Of a stretch of DNA of 27,251 bases, positions 7,586 to 18,659 are shown in pieces. The stretch is taken from contig JAWQRM010000181.1 in NCBI GenBank assembly GCA_033557675.1, positions 1 through 27,251 on the forward strand, read 5' to 3'. The translations under genes were made by a program, and so were the position numbers. Source of the DNA: Coptodactyla brooksi (lineage: Eukaryota > Arthropoda > Insecta > Coleoptera > Scarabaeidae). Position 1 is the first letter of the stretch; each line of letters starts with the position of its first letter. A model generated the notes under the pieces. That model was not told the DNA's origin and did no database searches. It was given only the letters and a program-made list of their open reading frames with translations.

Positions 7586-10500
7586 ATGTTTCGAAGAAAT
7601 AAAAGGGAGCACAAAGCCAAATTGGAACATCAGCTATATTTGGTATGTTTAATTTTTAGAAGTTTTTTTGCGTAATTTATAGTTGTTAATTAGGCAAGAG
7701 AAAGCCCGGAACCAGTATTTGATTTATCCGACTGCGGATTGGATACGGTTCCTTCAGGAATCTATTCTTTGTGTCGTGTATTCCTGAAGGAATGTCTGAA
7801 ATTGGAAAACAACAATTTATCATCTTTAAACGGCGGAGGGAATTTACAGGATCTATCGGTTTTAAAAGTACTGGACATTCATAGTAATGAATTTAATCAA
7901 TTGCCAAATAATATAGATTTGTTGATTAATCTTAAGGTAATTATCATTAAATAAATTGAATGTTAAAAGTACGTCTATAAAAAATTATTCTTAGGTATTA
8001 TACGTAAACAACAATAACATAAAGAAATTACCTTCGTCGTTGTGCAATCTACGTAACTTACACGTGTTAGACGTATCAAACAATAAGTTACAAATGCTGC
8101 CAGAAGAATTTGGGAGTCTAAAGCACTTGAAGGAGTTAAATCTAAAAGGAAATAAACATTTGAAACGACTTCCAAAAACTATGTGCAAATTAACGCATTT
8201 AAATAAACTAGAGTTAGATATCGATAATTTTACTTATCCACCTCAACAAATTCTAAACATAGGGCTTAAGGAAATTTTGGATTACATTCATGAAGGTATT
8301 TTGTTTAGATTAGCTGTATACCATATTTGATGATATAAATAAACATTGCTATTTATAGATAACAATTGCTCATGTGACAGAAATAATCCTTCATCAGATG
8401 ATATTGGTGTGGTTGATAACATCTCAAATAATTATCAAAATCTGGATGATTTAGATTTCCAGGTAGGTATAATGTGTAAATGTAGAAAAATAGTAATGTA
8501 TACATGTATGAAAATAAGGAAAATCTAAATATGTACAATATAATTAAGTAAACAATTTATAAAACTAAAAAACAATTTGCATACTTTGTCTTTAAATTAA
8601 AGAAAGATGGCTTATACAGGTCGTAGAATTGATGACATGATTTTTTTTGTGATAACTGCAGTTTAAATAATCTGAATGTTGCCCAAAGGACTACCTGTAC
8701 GGAATTTAAAGTATTCTATAACCAGGGAATGTTTGCATATAAGCAGATTAGATAGACTGCCTGATTCTTTAACATATCTGAAAATCTAGAGCTTGAAAGA
8801 TAATATACATTCACCAGAACAAGTCTTCTTAAAGAATTGGTATTTACAACATACTAAGGAAGAAAGTTTGAATGCCATTTTATAAAATTAAAATATAATC
8901 ATTATGCCAAAATGTTGAAACATAAATTAGAACAATATAATTTTTGTTGTTTCCTCTCGCTCCCTCTCTCTCTCTCTCTCTCTCTATTTCCATTCTCCTC
9001 CTTCCCTGTTACTCCATCTCTCCAATTAATTAATAGAAATTACAATGACTGATTATTCTCGTTTTTATTTAAATAATCGAAATCAATTTTAGCTTCTTGA
9101 TGTTTTTTTTATATTAGTTTTAATTATTTTGTATAATAGTAAACGCCTGAAAACTTATAAATTTTCTGAAAATCAAGGAAATATTATTCTGTAGTCATAC
9201 TGCTATTTCTTAGGGAAATCTTTAAAGAACAAGATGTACGAGAAATAATCTGGCACATCTTACAGCGAAAATTCTGATTAACTCTTAACTGGTAAGATTA
9301 TTTGACCTTATCACCTTTCAAGTGTACTTATCACAAAAAAATACTTTAAATTGCCTAATAAACTCTGCCGTACTGAATGCTTGAATGTCAGTGTCAATTT
9401 GATATGAAAAAGATGAAATTGGGTATAATCTCATATTTAAAGTCACCAACATTTAAAATTATGAAACTCAAATGTGTTTCATTATAGGCGCAAAATCAAA
9501 AAATTATGTAAATATAGTAGTAAACAATGCAGATCTTATATTTTAGAATACTATGTTTAATATTTACGTCAGCCCCCATTAACTTTTAGAGTACAGAGTC
9601 CATTTTTAAAACATAAAGGACAGAGTGGGGTCACTAAGGTGCCCCGAGAAAAACAGTTCTTATTGTTTGCCATTTCAGATGTTAATATTGTAAAGAGTAT
9701 TATTAAATTAAAATGCGATTATTTTGTTAATTTACAACCTTTTTTTGTTTAAGCATTTCGCATTTTGACTTAACAAAAAACGCTGTATCACATTTAATAT
9801 TTAAATCACAAAGCTAAGAAGTCATTATTACTTCTTTTCATTAAAAAAAAAGCAAAACAAATAGATAATTTAGAATCTCATCTTCAGCTAGTACATAAAT
9901 GTAATAAAATAACAAAGCATGAAAACACATTATTGATCTATTATCTTCAATACATTGAATAATATGATAAATTAAGAAAAGGAATCCTGCACAACAATCT
10001 CCACCAAAATATCCAAGAAGATGGATCACTAAAGAAATTTTGACAAAAATTAAAAGACGAGATACACTATATGTCAAATCAAAAAAGTTTCCAACCATGA
10101 CAAGATACGCACGTGAATTTAAAGTATTAAACAACGAAGTAAGAAATGAAATTAAATGCAGCAAGAAAAAATCTGTTGAGGAAAAATTTAAGGGCAACCT
10201 TACACCCAAAAATATTGGAATTTACTCAAGGAACTAACTAGACTTGGTGCAAAGGAGACAAGAGAGCTGTGAAGAAATAAAAATGAACAACGCATCTATA
10301 AAGGATAAAAAAAGATTACCAATGCTTTCAATGACCATTTTGTTAATACAGTAGCCAAAGTTTGTCCAGGGCAGACTTATATAATCTGGATTACATACCT
10401 AGTAGGTTATTCTATCTCGAACCTACATCTACTTTGGAGATAAGTCGAATAATCAACAAGTGCTGCCCCTGGGTGTGATGGATTGAAAGCCACCACCTTA

Positions 10501-13500
10501 AAAAAATTGGAAACCACTTTATCTCCAATTATTTTTTCAATTATCAATCAACATATTTCGCTGGGAACATTTCCAGACTTGCTAAAGGTAGCAAAAGTAA
10601 CTCCAGTCTTCATGAAAGGAGAAAAAAACTCTTGGAAACTACAGGCCCATATCTGTGTTACCAATCTTCTCAAAAAATTTTGAAATCGTGCTCCAAAAGT
10701 GACTGCAAAATTATCTTGAAGAAACACACTACCTTTTGCCTAAACAACACGAATTTCAAAACAAGAAGAGTACTTTGAGTGCAATGACGAATTTGATGGA
10801 ACATATCTACTCACGTATGGACAGACAAGAAACAGCTATGGTGATATTCCTGAATTTGTGCAAAGCATTTGAGGTAGTCAATCACAAACTTTTACTAAGG
10901 AAACTATGGCTCTGTGATAATATTAGTGACACGTGTGTTATTAAATCAGGTGTCCCTCAGCGGTCAGCACTAAGACCTCTATTGTTTTTAGTGTACATAA
11001 ACAACCTCATAAACTGTGATATAAAAGGTGCAGTGACTCTATTTACTGATGGCACAGTTTTATTTTATAGTGATTCAAAACATCAAATTTTTAATGATGC
11101 ATAATCCGACATTTTAAAAGTGTGTGAATGGACTGAGAAGAATTGTATAAAACTTAACCAGAGTAAATGCAATTACATCTTGTTCAATGAGAGTTCTAAC
11201 AAAAACCTTAGTCGAACCTTAGTGACATGCAAAATACCTGGGACTATCAACAGACAACAAGCTAACATTTAGTGATCACATAGGGACTCTTAAGAACAAA
11301 ATCAACTCTATGTATTACCTTATTCACAGAAATGTGCAGCTGATATTGACCAGGTACAAGTAACGCAAAATCGCGCAGTAAAGATCATTTTTGTAAACAT
11401 TTTCGGACACACACTAGTTCCCTGTATGATGAGCTGCAACTATTACAGATTCGAGAAATCATAAAATTGATACATTTTGTATTGAGACATACATACTGAC
11501 ATTAAACTACAAATGAACTGTGACATCCATCCATACCAAACAAAATCTAACCAGCACTATCATGTTCTCTGTAGTACCAGGAATATAGGCCAAAGAAAAA
11601 ATTCCCAGAATGCTGTGATACAATTTAATAAATTATCTGAAAAAATGTGAATGATATTGCCAAGTTTTACCATCTAGTCAAAGAACATCTATTTAATATT
11701 AGACAATATATATTTAATAATGTGTACTTTCTACACTATTATATGTCCTGTTATAGATTCTCTGTAATCCATTTGGGTAATCAATAAATAAAAAAAATTA
11801 TTCACTATTCCTGGCAACAACATGTAGACAAACGATATTCTTTTCCTCCATCCTATGTTCGTTACAAACAAAGTTAGAGCGTGCGGCATACTTTAATTTA
11901 AACTTTTTATTTTTATGTCTGGGAGATGAAAAGTAGCCTCCTCATTTTTTCCCTTCGCTAATGCTGGATTGTCCTCTTTTTTCATGCTAATCTGCATACT
12001 TGTGGAAATGACTTACTAAACCATCGGCCAGACTTGGCAATCTTTTTTCTGACGAAAAGCAATATCATCATTGCTAATATTAATATCCGAAAGTATATCT
12101 TCTCTTTGTTGTTCAAATTTATTCAACTACATCTTCTGTTTCACTGGTTTCATTTTCAGGTATAAAATTTGGGTCATCATCATCCTCAAAATCTTATAGA
12201 TATTTTGAGCACCATTTCATTTTTTACCTAAAACAAAAAAATTAAAACTATAACTTAGGTCTCTCATACGAAACAATTACCTTTTTATTATGAAGAAATT
12301 AACAAAATTAAAAAGCATTTTCATTAAAACTCAACTAAAATAGAAAAAAAGAAGAAATTGGTTATGGATTTATGAATTAAAAATAAATCTTGACGGCCTT
12401 AAAGGTCCCCACTCCGTCCTTTAAAGATTAAAACAACAAAATAGACAACTTTCTATAGTAATCATAGATTTGGAAAGTTCAGCTCAATAAAAGAAGTACA
12501 TAAGATTGAAGCGAACCCATTCAACAGATTCCTAATACATGTAGGACCTTTTAAAACTACAATTATGAAAGTAGGCAGAAGAAAAATACTAACTAAGACT
12601 ACAAATACACACTTTAATTAACACTTGTGTGCTAAAGAGGATCACACATGAACTGTCCATCTTTTAAGTTTCAAATCAATATTAATAAACGGATGTAAAT
12701 ATGTACCGACTCACAAACTAAATTTACAAAGAAATCATGTTACTAAAATAATGCTGTTAAAAAAATTCTACAAATAAGGTGCAACTAAGGTGGCTTTTCT
12801 AAGGCAGCATTCATCAATCACATTAAAAGTCCTAGCAGTACTAGTACTGCTTCTGTAAGATAAATTACTCTCATATGATCTTCGAAACAATTTGTCTTTC
12901 ACCACAAGAAGAAATTTATCAGAAAGAGAGATACAGAACACCTCTGATGATCACCAGGATGTAGCGCTTATGTAACCAATAATTTATATGGCACATGGAT
13001 TCTTAGAACTTTTTAAATGATTGCCCAAAATTCTTAAATGCGTGGCAGCATTCGTGCCGTTTGGCAAGGTCAGCATTCGAAATCCCCTTAAATTCTTGCA
13101 GATGGACTCGTTCTCCAGTGTTTTTCTGCACCGTGCTGCAATGTACCAGTGAAACTTCTAAAGATGCATGTCAAAAACTAAAAGAATCATATCCATTTCC
13201 TTTAAAGTATCATATTCCTTTCCTCCAAATCTTTTATTAACTTTTTCCATAAATCATCTCTTTGCATTATAAGTGATTATCTTCATTAAAAATATTGAAA
13301 ATGAATTCTTATACACCTTGTATGTGACGGTAGAATATGAACAAAGTACAGATCTTAAGATATGCCAAACCTGGAAAGAATTTGAAATACCGTTGTCGAA
13401 CCATTTATTGTATAAACACCAATAATTGTCTTAATTATCAAATAGACAGTAAGTAACCCATGAAGAAAGAAAGAGACTATTTTTTCAATGGCAATTTTTA

Positions 13501-16500
13501 AAACGAAAATTATAATAATAATATTTTACAGCTAATATATTATATATGGTACAAAACTGTTCATTTTCATTAGCTATTATTATGACAATAAATTATATTT
13601 TCTTGACAACTATGGTGATAAAATTTTTAAAATGTAATTGTAAATATAGGGGATACATATATACACCTAACTTCAATAAAACACAACATGACATCCTTAA
13701 AAAACAGTATTAAGAAGGACAACCGATTTTGAAATCAACTCATTGAAAATATTCTCTATATCTCAACAAATTGTCAATAACAGTATACAAAATGCATTTA
13801 AATTTGAATTAGTGCAATCGAAAATAAAGTTAGTTGTAATGTTTTATATACAAGTTACAATTAAATAAACTTATACCAAACCTAAGTTTAGTGCGTCTTG
13901 TTTATTATTCCTTTTATATCTATTAACAAAAACCGGCCAACACAACACTTACCTTCAAAAGAATTACTTACCCATGCCAGTAGTTCTAGGAAAAATTACC
14001 CCCACTCTGTCTATGACAATGTATGCACAGATTGTACTGTACAGCAACATATATGTACTATACGTAATTATCACATCTTGGTGTTGAAATTTCATCTGAA
14101 CCATTCCTTCTTAACAGATATTGATATATTGTGAAAATATGATTCAAAGAGTTAACTATCTCAAAATGTTGAATGGGTTCATTGTTGAAAATAACAAATT
14201 TTATAATAGTCCACCTAGGTGTAGTTTATAAGTTCTAATAGCTTTTTTTCTTTTATTTCTAGGCTAAAATGTGGAAGCTTGAAAAAATAAAGGCATGTTT
14301 TTTTTCTTTTCCTGATTTTATGTTAAAGCAGTAGGTTTGTGCATTTGTTTTTTTTTCTGTTGTTCATTGTCACGCTTTATCAACAAAATGGAAAGCTTGA
14401 TTTTTTAATGAAGTGTAAATTTTCAGGATCAAAAAAGGTTGGAATTTCTGGAGATAGAACGACAAAACGAACTGATGCAAAGACAAGAAATAGAATTAGC
14501 TAATGCTATGAAGGCTGACAAGAAAAAAGTAAAGCATTTGTTCTCTCTGAATTTTTTCTTTACATTACTTTTCAATTACAGTTATTAGAAGATATCACCC
14601 AACAACAGACTAAGTTAGATCATGAACTATTGAAAATACACAATGAAAGAGAGATTGAACGTTTTCGTTTGGTAGAACAGCTGCAGCAAGTGGAACAAAA
14701 TGCAGACGTAGCTATTACCAAATTGTTAACAGCCAATAGAGAACCTTTATCTCAATTGTTGGAACAAGAAAGATTATTAGAAGAAAAAATGTTGAATGCT
14801 GCAATCGACTCGAATAGCCAGTTATGTAAACAGGATGTTTTAAGTGCCATGCAGGAATTAATCGAATACGAAACTGCCAAATTTAAAGAGTTTTCTAGCA
14901 CTAAGAATGAGATAACTCGCAGTATTTTAGAAGAGTACGAATATACATTCGGCTGCTACTTCTTAAAGCTCTAATATCACATTTTTCCTTTTGTTGTAGA
15001 GAACTGAAGAACAATGAACACTTAACGGATATTTTAGAAATACAAAATCTAAGACAATCGGAATTAGTGATTACGCTACAAAATGATAATGACCTGCAAA
15101 AAATTGCAGTTGGCACGTTGTTGGAGAAGAGTGATGCTAGAAGTTGGGGACTACTGCAGCAAGTCAGGCTTGTTGAGTCTCAGTTAGCGGCCTTAACATC
15201 TATAGAATTAGATAGACAGAAATTAAAATTGGATAAGCACATAGTAAGGATCTATATATTTTGGATGATAGATGGTTTATTTAGGGATAGAAATTTCTTA
15301 ATGCGCCTACGAAAGCTCTTAAATTAATACTAAAATTCAATAGTATTATTAATTAAAAATCACTGCTGAATTCTCAGAATTTTCAGGGTGCATTTTAAAA
15401 TGGACATCCCTGGCCCTCACCTCCTGCTTTAGGAGGCAGGTGGGAACTGTTGGTCCGGGAAACCACTCGAATACCTCCAGTGGTTTTATATCAATTAATT
15501 TTTTTCTGATTTAATCTTCGAATTTAAAAATATCAATATTTTTAAAAGATAAAAAAATTTTTAAATGCAATTACGGTTTGCAAAATAAGTGCAACCAAGT
15601 GACATCAAATTATGTAAAACTGATAACCCTAGATTATTATCTAAAAATGTTTTGAGCATAAATGTATTGACTTATTTTGACCTAAGGAAATTGTGAATGA
15701 AAGACATCTTATACATTAATCTTTTTTTTATTCAGAATGATTTAGCTGAAAAGAGATGCAACCTTTCCTTGTTGCTCATGGAATTACTTGAAGAGCAAAG
15801 CACTAGAAGGGCACAATTATTATCAACCATGAAAACATTAGAATTGAATATAGATGATACCGATGACTACTGGTTACGACAATACCAGCAGTTACTTGAC
15901 AGGATGCCTCAAGGAATCACCGAGGCACAAAAAAATATGAATCCTGAACTAGTCGAAGCATTATTAATGGCTGGTGCATTACAGTGTATACCGTTTTTAT
16001 CGAAATGGGCCAATAACCAAAGTAAACATTCCTAGTTTCTTTAATGTCTACTCATCATTAATTTCTCTTATCAACAACTTGCAGATGCGTTACTCAGTGT
16101 AACACGAGACGAACTTAGGGATGCTGGGATCACTAATCAAGAAGACTGCACTAATATTCTAAATGCATTCCACGTATACAACAAACAAAAATACCATACG
16201 CAACCAGACGGTTCCAGTTATGTACCGTCTGCTCCCGTGATGGAAGTTGAAGAGGCAAGTGCACCGCCAGAAGAAATGGTTACGTTTGTAAGCTCAGAAT
16301 GTGTCATTTGCTTAGATTTACCTGTAAGAAACATTTGTGAATTTTTTATGGCAGCTATTTAAGGTTTCAACAATAACATTTATTTTCAGTGTCAAATTAT
16401 CTTCGTGCCGTGTGGACATTTTTGCTGCTGCAGTAGCTGCTCCTATCCAGTTGCGGATTGTCCACTTTGTAGATTAACAATTAATCATAAAATTAGAGTA

Positions 16501-16512
16501 GCAACGTCTTAG
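7586..16512 (+). CDS. LRSAM1: E3 ubiquitin ligase LRSAM1, ten exons
   Basis: Spliced exons: 7586-7642, 7694-7936, 7995-8295, 8359-8462, 14427-14528, 14582-14934, 15000-15243, 15736-16021, 16085-16323, 16390-16512. All introns are GT-AG, phases agree, and the joined frame is 2,052 nt (683 aa; human about 723). Residues 20-200 hold leucine-rich repeats (e.g. LHVLDVSNNKLQMLP). Residues 236-500 are Q/E/L-rich coiled coil, and about 540-600 is the SAM domain. PSAP at 611-614 is a Tsg101-binding motif. The C-terminal RING uses C636, C639, C651, H653, C656/C657, C660, C667 and C670 (CVIC, PCGH, CPLC). Known role: RING E3 that ubiquitinates Tsg101 in ESCRT sorting and, in mammals, marks intracellular bacteria. 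The start fits the family N-terminus, a basic stretch before the LRRs. Assignment is firm; exact splice sites are read by eye. Confidence 0.94.
7749..7792 (+). other. 13-bp inverted repeat inside LRSAM1 exon 2
   Basis: TTCCTTCAGGAAT (7749-7761) is the exact reverse complement of ATTCCTGAAGGAA (7780-7792), with an 18-nt loop. It lies in coding sequence at the first leucine-rich repeat, so it could be chance or an mRNA hairpin. Confidence 0.8.
8655..8885 (+). pseudogene. Leucine-rich-repeat-like relic in intron
   Basis: One frame reads ISRLDRLPDSLTYLKI, stop, SLKDNIHSPEQVFLKNWYLQ and continues to a stop at about 8885. The spacing L..LP.SL..L....SL.DN fits a leucine-rich repeat, and the SPEQVFL tail resembles the YPPQQIL text that closes the LRR domain in LRSAM1 exon 3. 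Upstream text near 8658 (CSLNNLNV) is also LRR-like. Frames are broken. It may be a decayed duplicate of an LRSAM1 LRR exon or a piece of another LRR gene; chance is not excluded. Confidence 0.4.
8954..8988. repeat. CT dinucleotide microsatellite
   Basis: Uninterrupted run of about 13 CT units with a CT-rich border, inside LRSAM1 intron 4. Confidence 0.9.
9614..12423. mobile_element. DNA transposon relic with 17-bp inverted ends
   Basis: TAAAGGACAGAGTGGGG at 9614-9630 matches the reverse complement of 12407-12423 (TAAAGGACGGAGTGGGG) with one mismatch. The right end abuts TTAA-like sequence (CCTTTAAAG). Inside the right end, the minus strand reads EDDDDPNFIPENETSETEDV near 12130-12200, an acidic text reminiscent of piggyBac-type N-termini, followed by broken frames. 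Superfamily is uncertain; piggyBac-like is a guess from TTAA and the acidic region. About two thirds of the interval is a non-LTR retrotransposon that landed inside it. Confidence 0.55.
10000..11798 (+). pseudogene. Non-LTR retrotransposon reverse transcriptase, dead
   Basis: The plus strand reads a Jockey/CR1-like open reading frame in pieces. PRRWITKEILTKIKRRDTLY (about 10010) is the linker before the RT, then SAAPGCDG (about 10460) and a frame change into YRPISV (about 10640). LPKQHEFQNKKSTLSAMTNL and the degenerate LDLSKAF block (NLCKAFEVVNHKLLLRKL) follow, and then SGVPQRSALRPLLFLVYINN. The catalytic FADD motif has become FTDG (about 11045), and stops and frameshifts are frequent. The 3' end is an AATAAATAAAAAAAA tail at about 11783-11798. 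The endonuclease part was not found, so the copy is probably 5' truncated. The 122-codon minus ORF at 9841-10209 is a shadow. Confidence 0.8.
12424..14249. other. Rest of LRSAM1 intron 4, no gene seen
   Basis: AT-rich intronic sequence. The 78-codon ORF at 13898-14134 has no recognisable domain and unremarkable composition, so I do not call it a gene. Repeat debris is likely near 12780-13150 but I cannot name it. Confidence 0.4.
14250..14318 (+). repeat. Harbinger fragment matching 6512-6580
   Basis: The segment from TTTTATTTCTAG through TGTGGAAGCTTGAAAAAATA is nearly identical to the start of the Harbinger relic at 6512-6580. It reads KMWKLEKIKACFFSFPDFM and lacks the rest of the transposase. 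The CTAG in both copies resembles a splice acceptor, so this may be the start of a transposase exon. It lies about 110 nt upstream of LRSAM1 exon 5. Confidence 0.6.
15244..15735 (+). other. LRSAM1 intron 7 with short hairpin
   Basis: A 492-nt intron with a GC-richer patch at 15380-15490. AAACCACT (15460-15467) pairs with AGTGGTTT (15479-15486) across 11 nt. The patch looks like a small repeat insertion; no coding signal. Confidence 0.5.
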
Positions 16513-16542
16513 CGGAATATTATTGGATAACCACATACTAGA

Positions 16543-16591
16543 TACACATGTGTATATGTGTGTGTGTGTATGAGTGTGTATGTGTGTATAT
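16543..16591 (+). repeat. TG/TA-rich microsatellite in LRSAM1 3' UTR
   Basis: Imperfect GTGT/GTAT run just after the LRSAM1 stop codon and before its polyadenylation signal, so it is expected to be transcribed in the 3' UTR. Confidence 0.8.
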
Positions 16592-16651
16592 AAAGCAAGG
16601 GACATCATTATTGTAAATAGAAGGAGGAGAATTGCATTGCCATAAGTAAAT

Positions 16652-16657
16652 AATAAA
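16652..16657 (+). terminator. LRSAM1 polyadenylation signal AATAAA
   Basis: First canonical AATAAA after the LRSAM1 stop, 140 nt downstream. It is a plausible cleavage signal; cleavage would fall 10-30 nt later. Confidence 0.6.
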
Positions 16658-16679
16658 AGAAATATATTATCAAAACTTT

Positions 16680-18480
16680 ATAACTACACAAAAATTATTG
16701 TAATTATACCCAATCATTCAGAACAATGAATATTGTGTTATTATGCATAGGTATGGACGGAATATATGTTTTATTTTATTGTATGTCAAAAATTATGTTT
16801 CGAAGCAACATAAAGTTTCGCTTACAAAGAACATACAGAAAATACATAACAGTAAAGGAACAATGCAAAAACCAGCTATATTCTTTCGTTTCACATTATA
16901 TTTTTAGTGCACATTTTGAATATTTCAACCCTAATTTCCTTACAAAAAATTTACGATAATATTGATACAGATAAGAAGATCTTTTGAGATTTATAGTACT
17001 TCATTTGGAATTATATAATCAAAATATCTTCCGTTTTTACAGGTGTATAATTAACGAAACGATATTTCATCAGCTGCCATACTAACGTACTATGGTAATA
17101 TTAAGTTTCATGCGTTTGATATAGTTTTATAGGCTGTCCCTGGAATTTTCACAGCCTCCTGACCTCAAAATAAAATGATTTAATCATTTTATTATGACAT
17201 GACATGTTTTAGATTTTGACGGTATACTCAAAGTTGCCAAAGTATGTTTTAACGAACTTTTTAACAAATCTACCTATTTATTCATAATTTTTTCCTGTTT
17301 TTGACTGTATTCATGGCCGTTACTAAACTTTCATATTTTACATAGTTTTGACTGAAAAATAATAAAATACAGCACAGTGCAATGTTTGCAAGAATTATTG
17401 CTCTTTCAACTCCAATATACTCAATAACAAGCAATGCGTACTGTATTGGTTTGCTCATCAAAAGAATGTGTCAAAACTGAGCTTCTAAAATATTTACGTG
17501 CCTGGATTGAAAGTGTGTTGGTCTATAAATCAGTTCACCAATTCACATTTTATTTTTAGTTTCTCCTAACCGTAAGGTATAGAAAAAGTTGTGCATTTCA
17601 AAAAAGCTTCAATTTTTATATTTTGTAATATCTTAATGAATTAAACAATTCTTAACCTAATTTATTTTTTTAGTCGGTCCGTAAATAGTCAATTAAAAAA
17701 AAATTGTACATATAAGTAATTGTACATACTCCTGTTGTAAAAATTGCAACGCCATGTAGGATGCATCATAATTGAAAATACAATAGATTTATTAAAAAGT
17801 TGGAAGTAATTAAGTCTTGGTTGATAGCTCTATCAGCCAAGAATCTCTCCCTCTAAAATTTAATTTAAATTGGACACATAGTTCATTCGCTATTTAACAA
17901 GTTCATTTTATTGTTTAGGACTACAGGTATCAACCAATCAAATGAAGAAATTTGAGATATAGGCAAGTCTGGCTAAATCATCTTACTTTGAAGGCAGGAA
18001 TTCGATCATAGTATAAGGAAAAAGAAAACAAAAAAATATTACATGAAGCTCTTTGTTTTAATAAACATTTGATGTCAATACTAAGTTCAGAATATTTTTA
18101 AATGAAGCCTTTGCATTATTTAGTGCTTACAAATACATATGCTTATACCTAATTTATAAACATCTCCGAATTAATACAATATTTAAGTCATCATTGATTG
18201 TTACGTATTATTATATTTACTCTTATGATAGGTGAATGGTAATTTTGATGTTCCTTCCTGTACAATTTCTCTTCCTAATGATATGAGAGTACAAATTTAG
18301 GTACATACTTGTTCATACATTTTTCTTTCTACTGTAGCTGATACAGGTTTTGCAAATTATGACCTCTAGAAATAGAAGATATTTTGTTTCTCTTGTGGCC
18401 CATCATATATTTTCAGTATATTTCCTATATGTTTCAAGAGTACTTTACACAAGGTAAACCTGAAATTGGCTGGATTTGGA
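16680..18480. other. Intergenic, no gene; two short perfect-like palindromes
   Basis: No supported coding region; the 77-codon ORF at 16726-16959 is featureless. AATAAAATGATT and its reverse complement form a 25-nt palindrome at 17169-17193. TCTTGGTTGATAG pairs with CTATCAGCCAAGA at 17815-17842 (one G-U, 2-nt spacer). Confidence 0.45.
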
Positions 18481-18530
18481 AATGTATACTTTAATCATCC
18501 AACTATAAATTGCACTAAAGGTGTGGGTTT
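18481..18530 (-). repeat. Shared leader and possible ORF start, copy 2
   Basis: Read on the minus strand, GGTTCCAAACCCACACCTTTAGTG (18532-18509) matches GGTTCCAAACCCTCAACTTTAGTG near 814-791. It is followed at 18498 by ATGATTAAAGTATACATT, which resembles the start of the integrase-like ORF at 785 (ATGACTAAACGAAAGTATA). Beyond that the reading is lost. This links copy 2 to the same family of elements. Confidence 0.5.
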
Positions 18531-18600
18531 GGAACCTTAGTAACAATATCACCACTACACCTAAACCAAAAAATAATTGTTGGATGCGCATTTCATTGCA

Positions 18601-18645
18601 CATTCTTGGTTATTCACATTAACCAAGCTAACATCGTCAGGAATG
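18601..18645 (-). ncRNA. Decayed second copy of hammerhead-like fold
   Basis: Exactly 45 nt, like the copy at 857-901. On the minus strand: CATTC (stem I), CTGACGA (core, allowed variable base), GTTAGC-TTG-GTTAAT (stem II with wobble pairs), 12 nt where GAAA...GTC should be (GTGAATAACCAA), then GAATG closing stem I. Stems I and II still pair, with two double changes in stem I relative to copy 1, but GAAA and the cleavage triplet are gone. It should be inactive. Confidence 0.55.
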
Positions 18646-18659
18646 ATTGAATACTAACC

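Larger units (their letters stand above)
8463..14426 (+). other. LRSAM1 intron 4, transposon-filled
   Basis: This 5,964-nt intron (GTAGGT...TTTCAG) separates the LRR exons from the coiled-coil exons. The other LRSAM1 introns are 51-66 nt, apart from intron 7 at 492 nt. It contains an LRR-like relic, a CT microsatellite, a DNA transposon relic with a nested non-LTR retrotransposon, and a Harbinger scrap just before exon 5. Insertions by themselves account for most of its size. Confidence 0.85.

Noticed and set aside
7739..8330. Two small separate LRR genes
   Set aside because: They are exons 2 and 3 of LRSAM1; GT-AG borders and phases join them to exons 1 and 4.
9841..10209. 122-codon hydrophobic minus-strand ORF
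   Set aside because: It lies opposite the retrotransposon reading PRRWITKEIL...; hydrophobicity arises from complementing lysine-rich codons.
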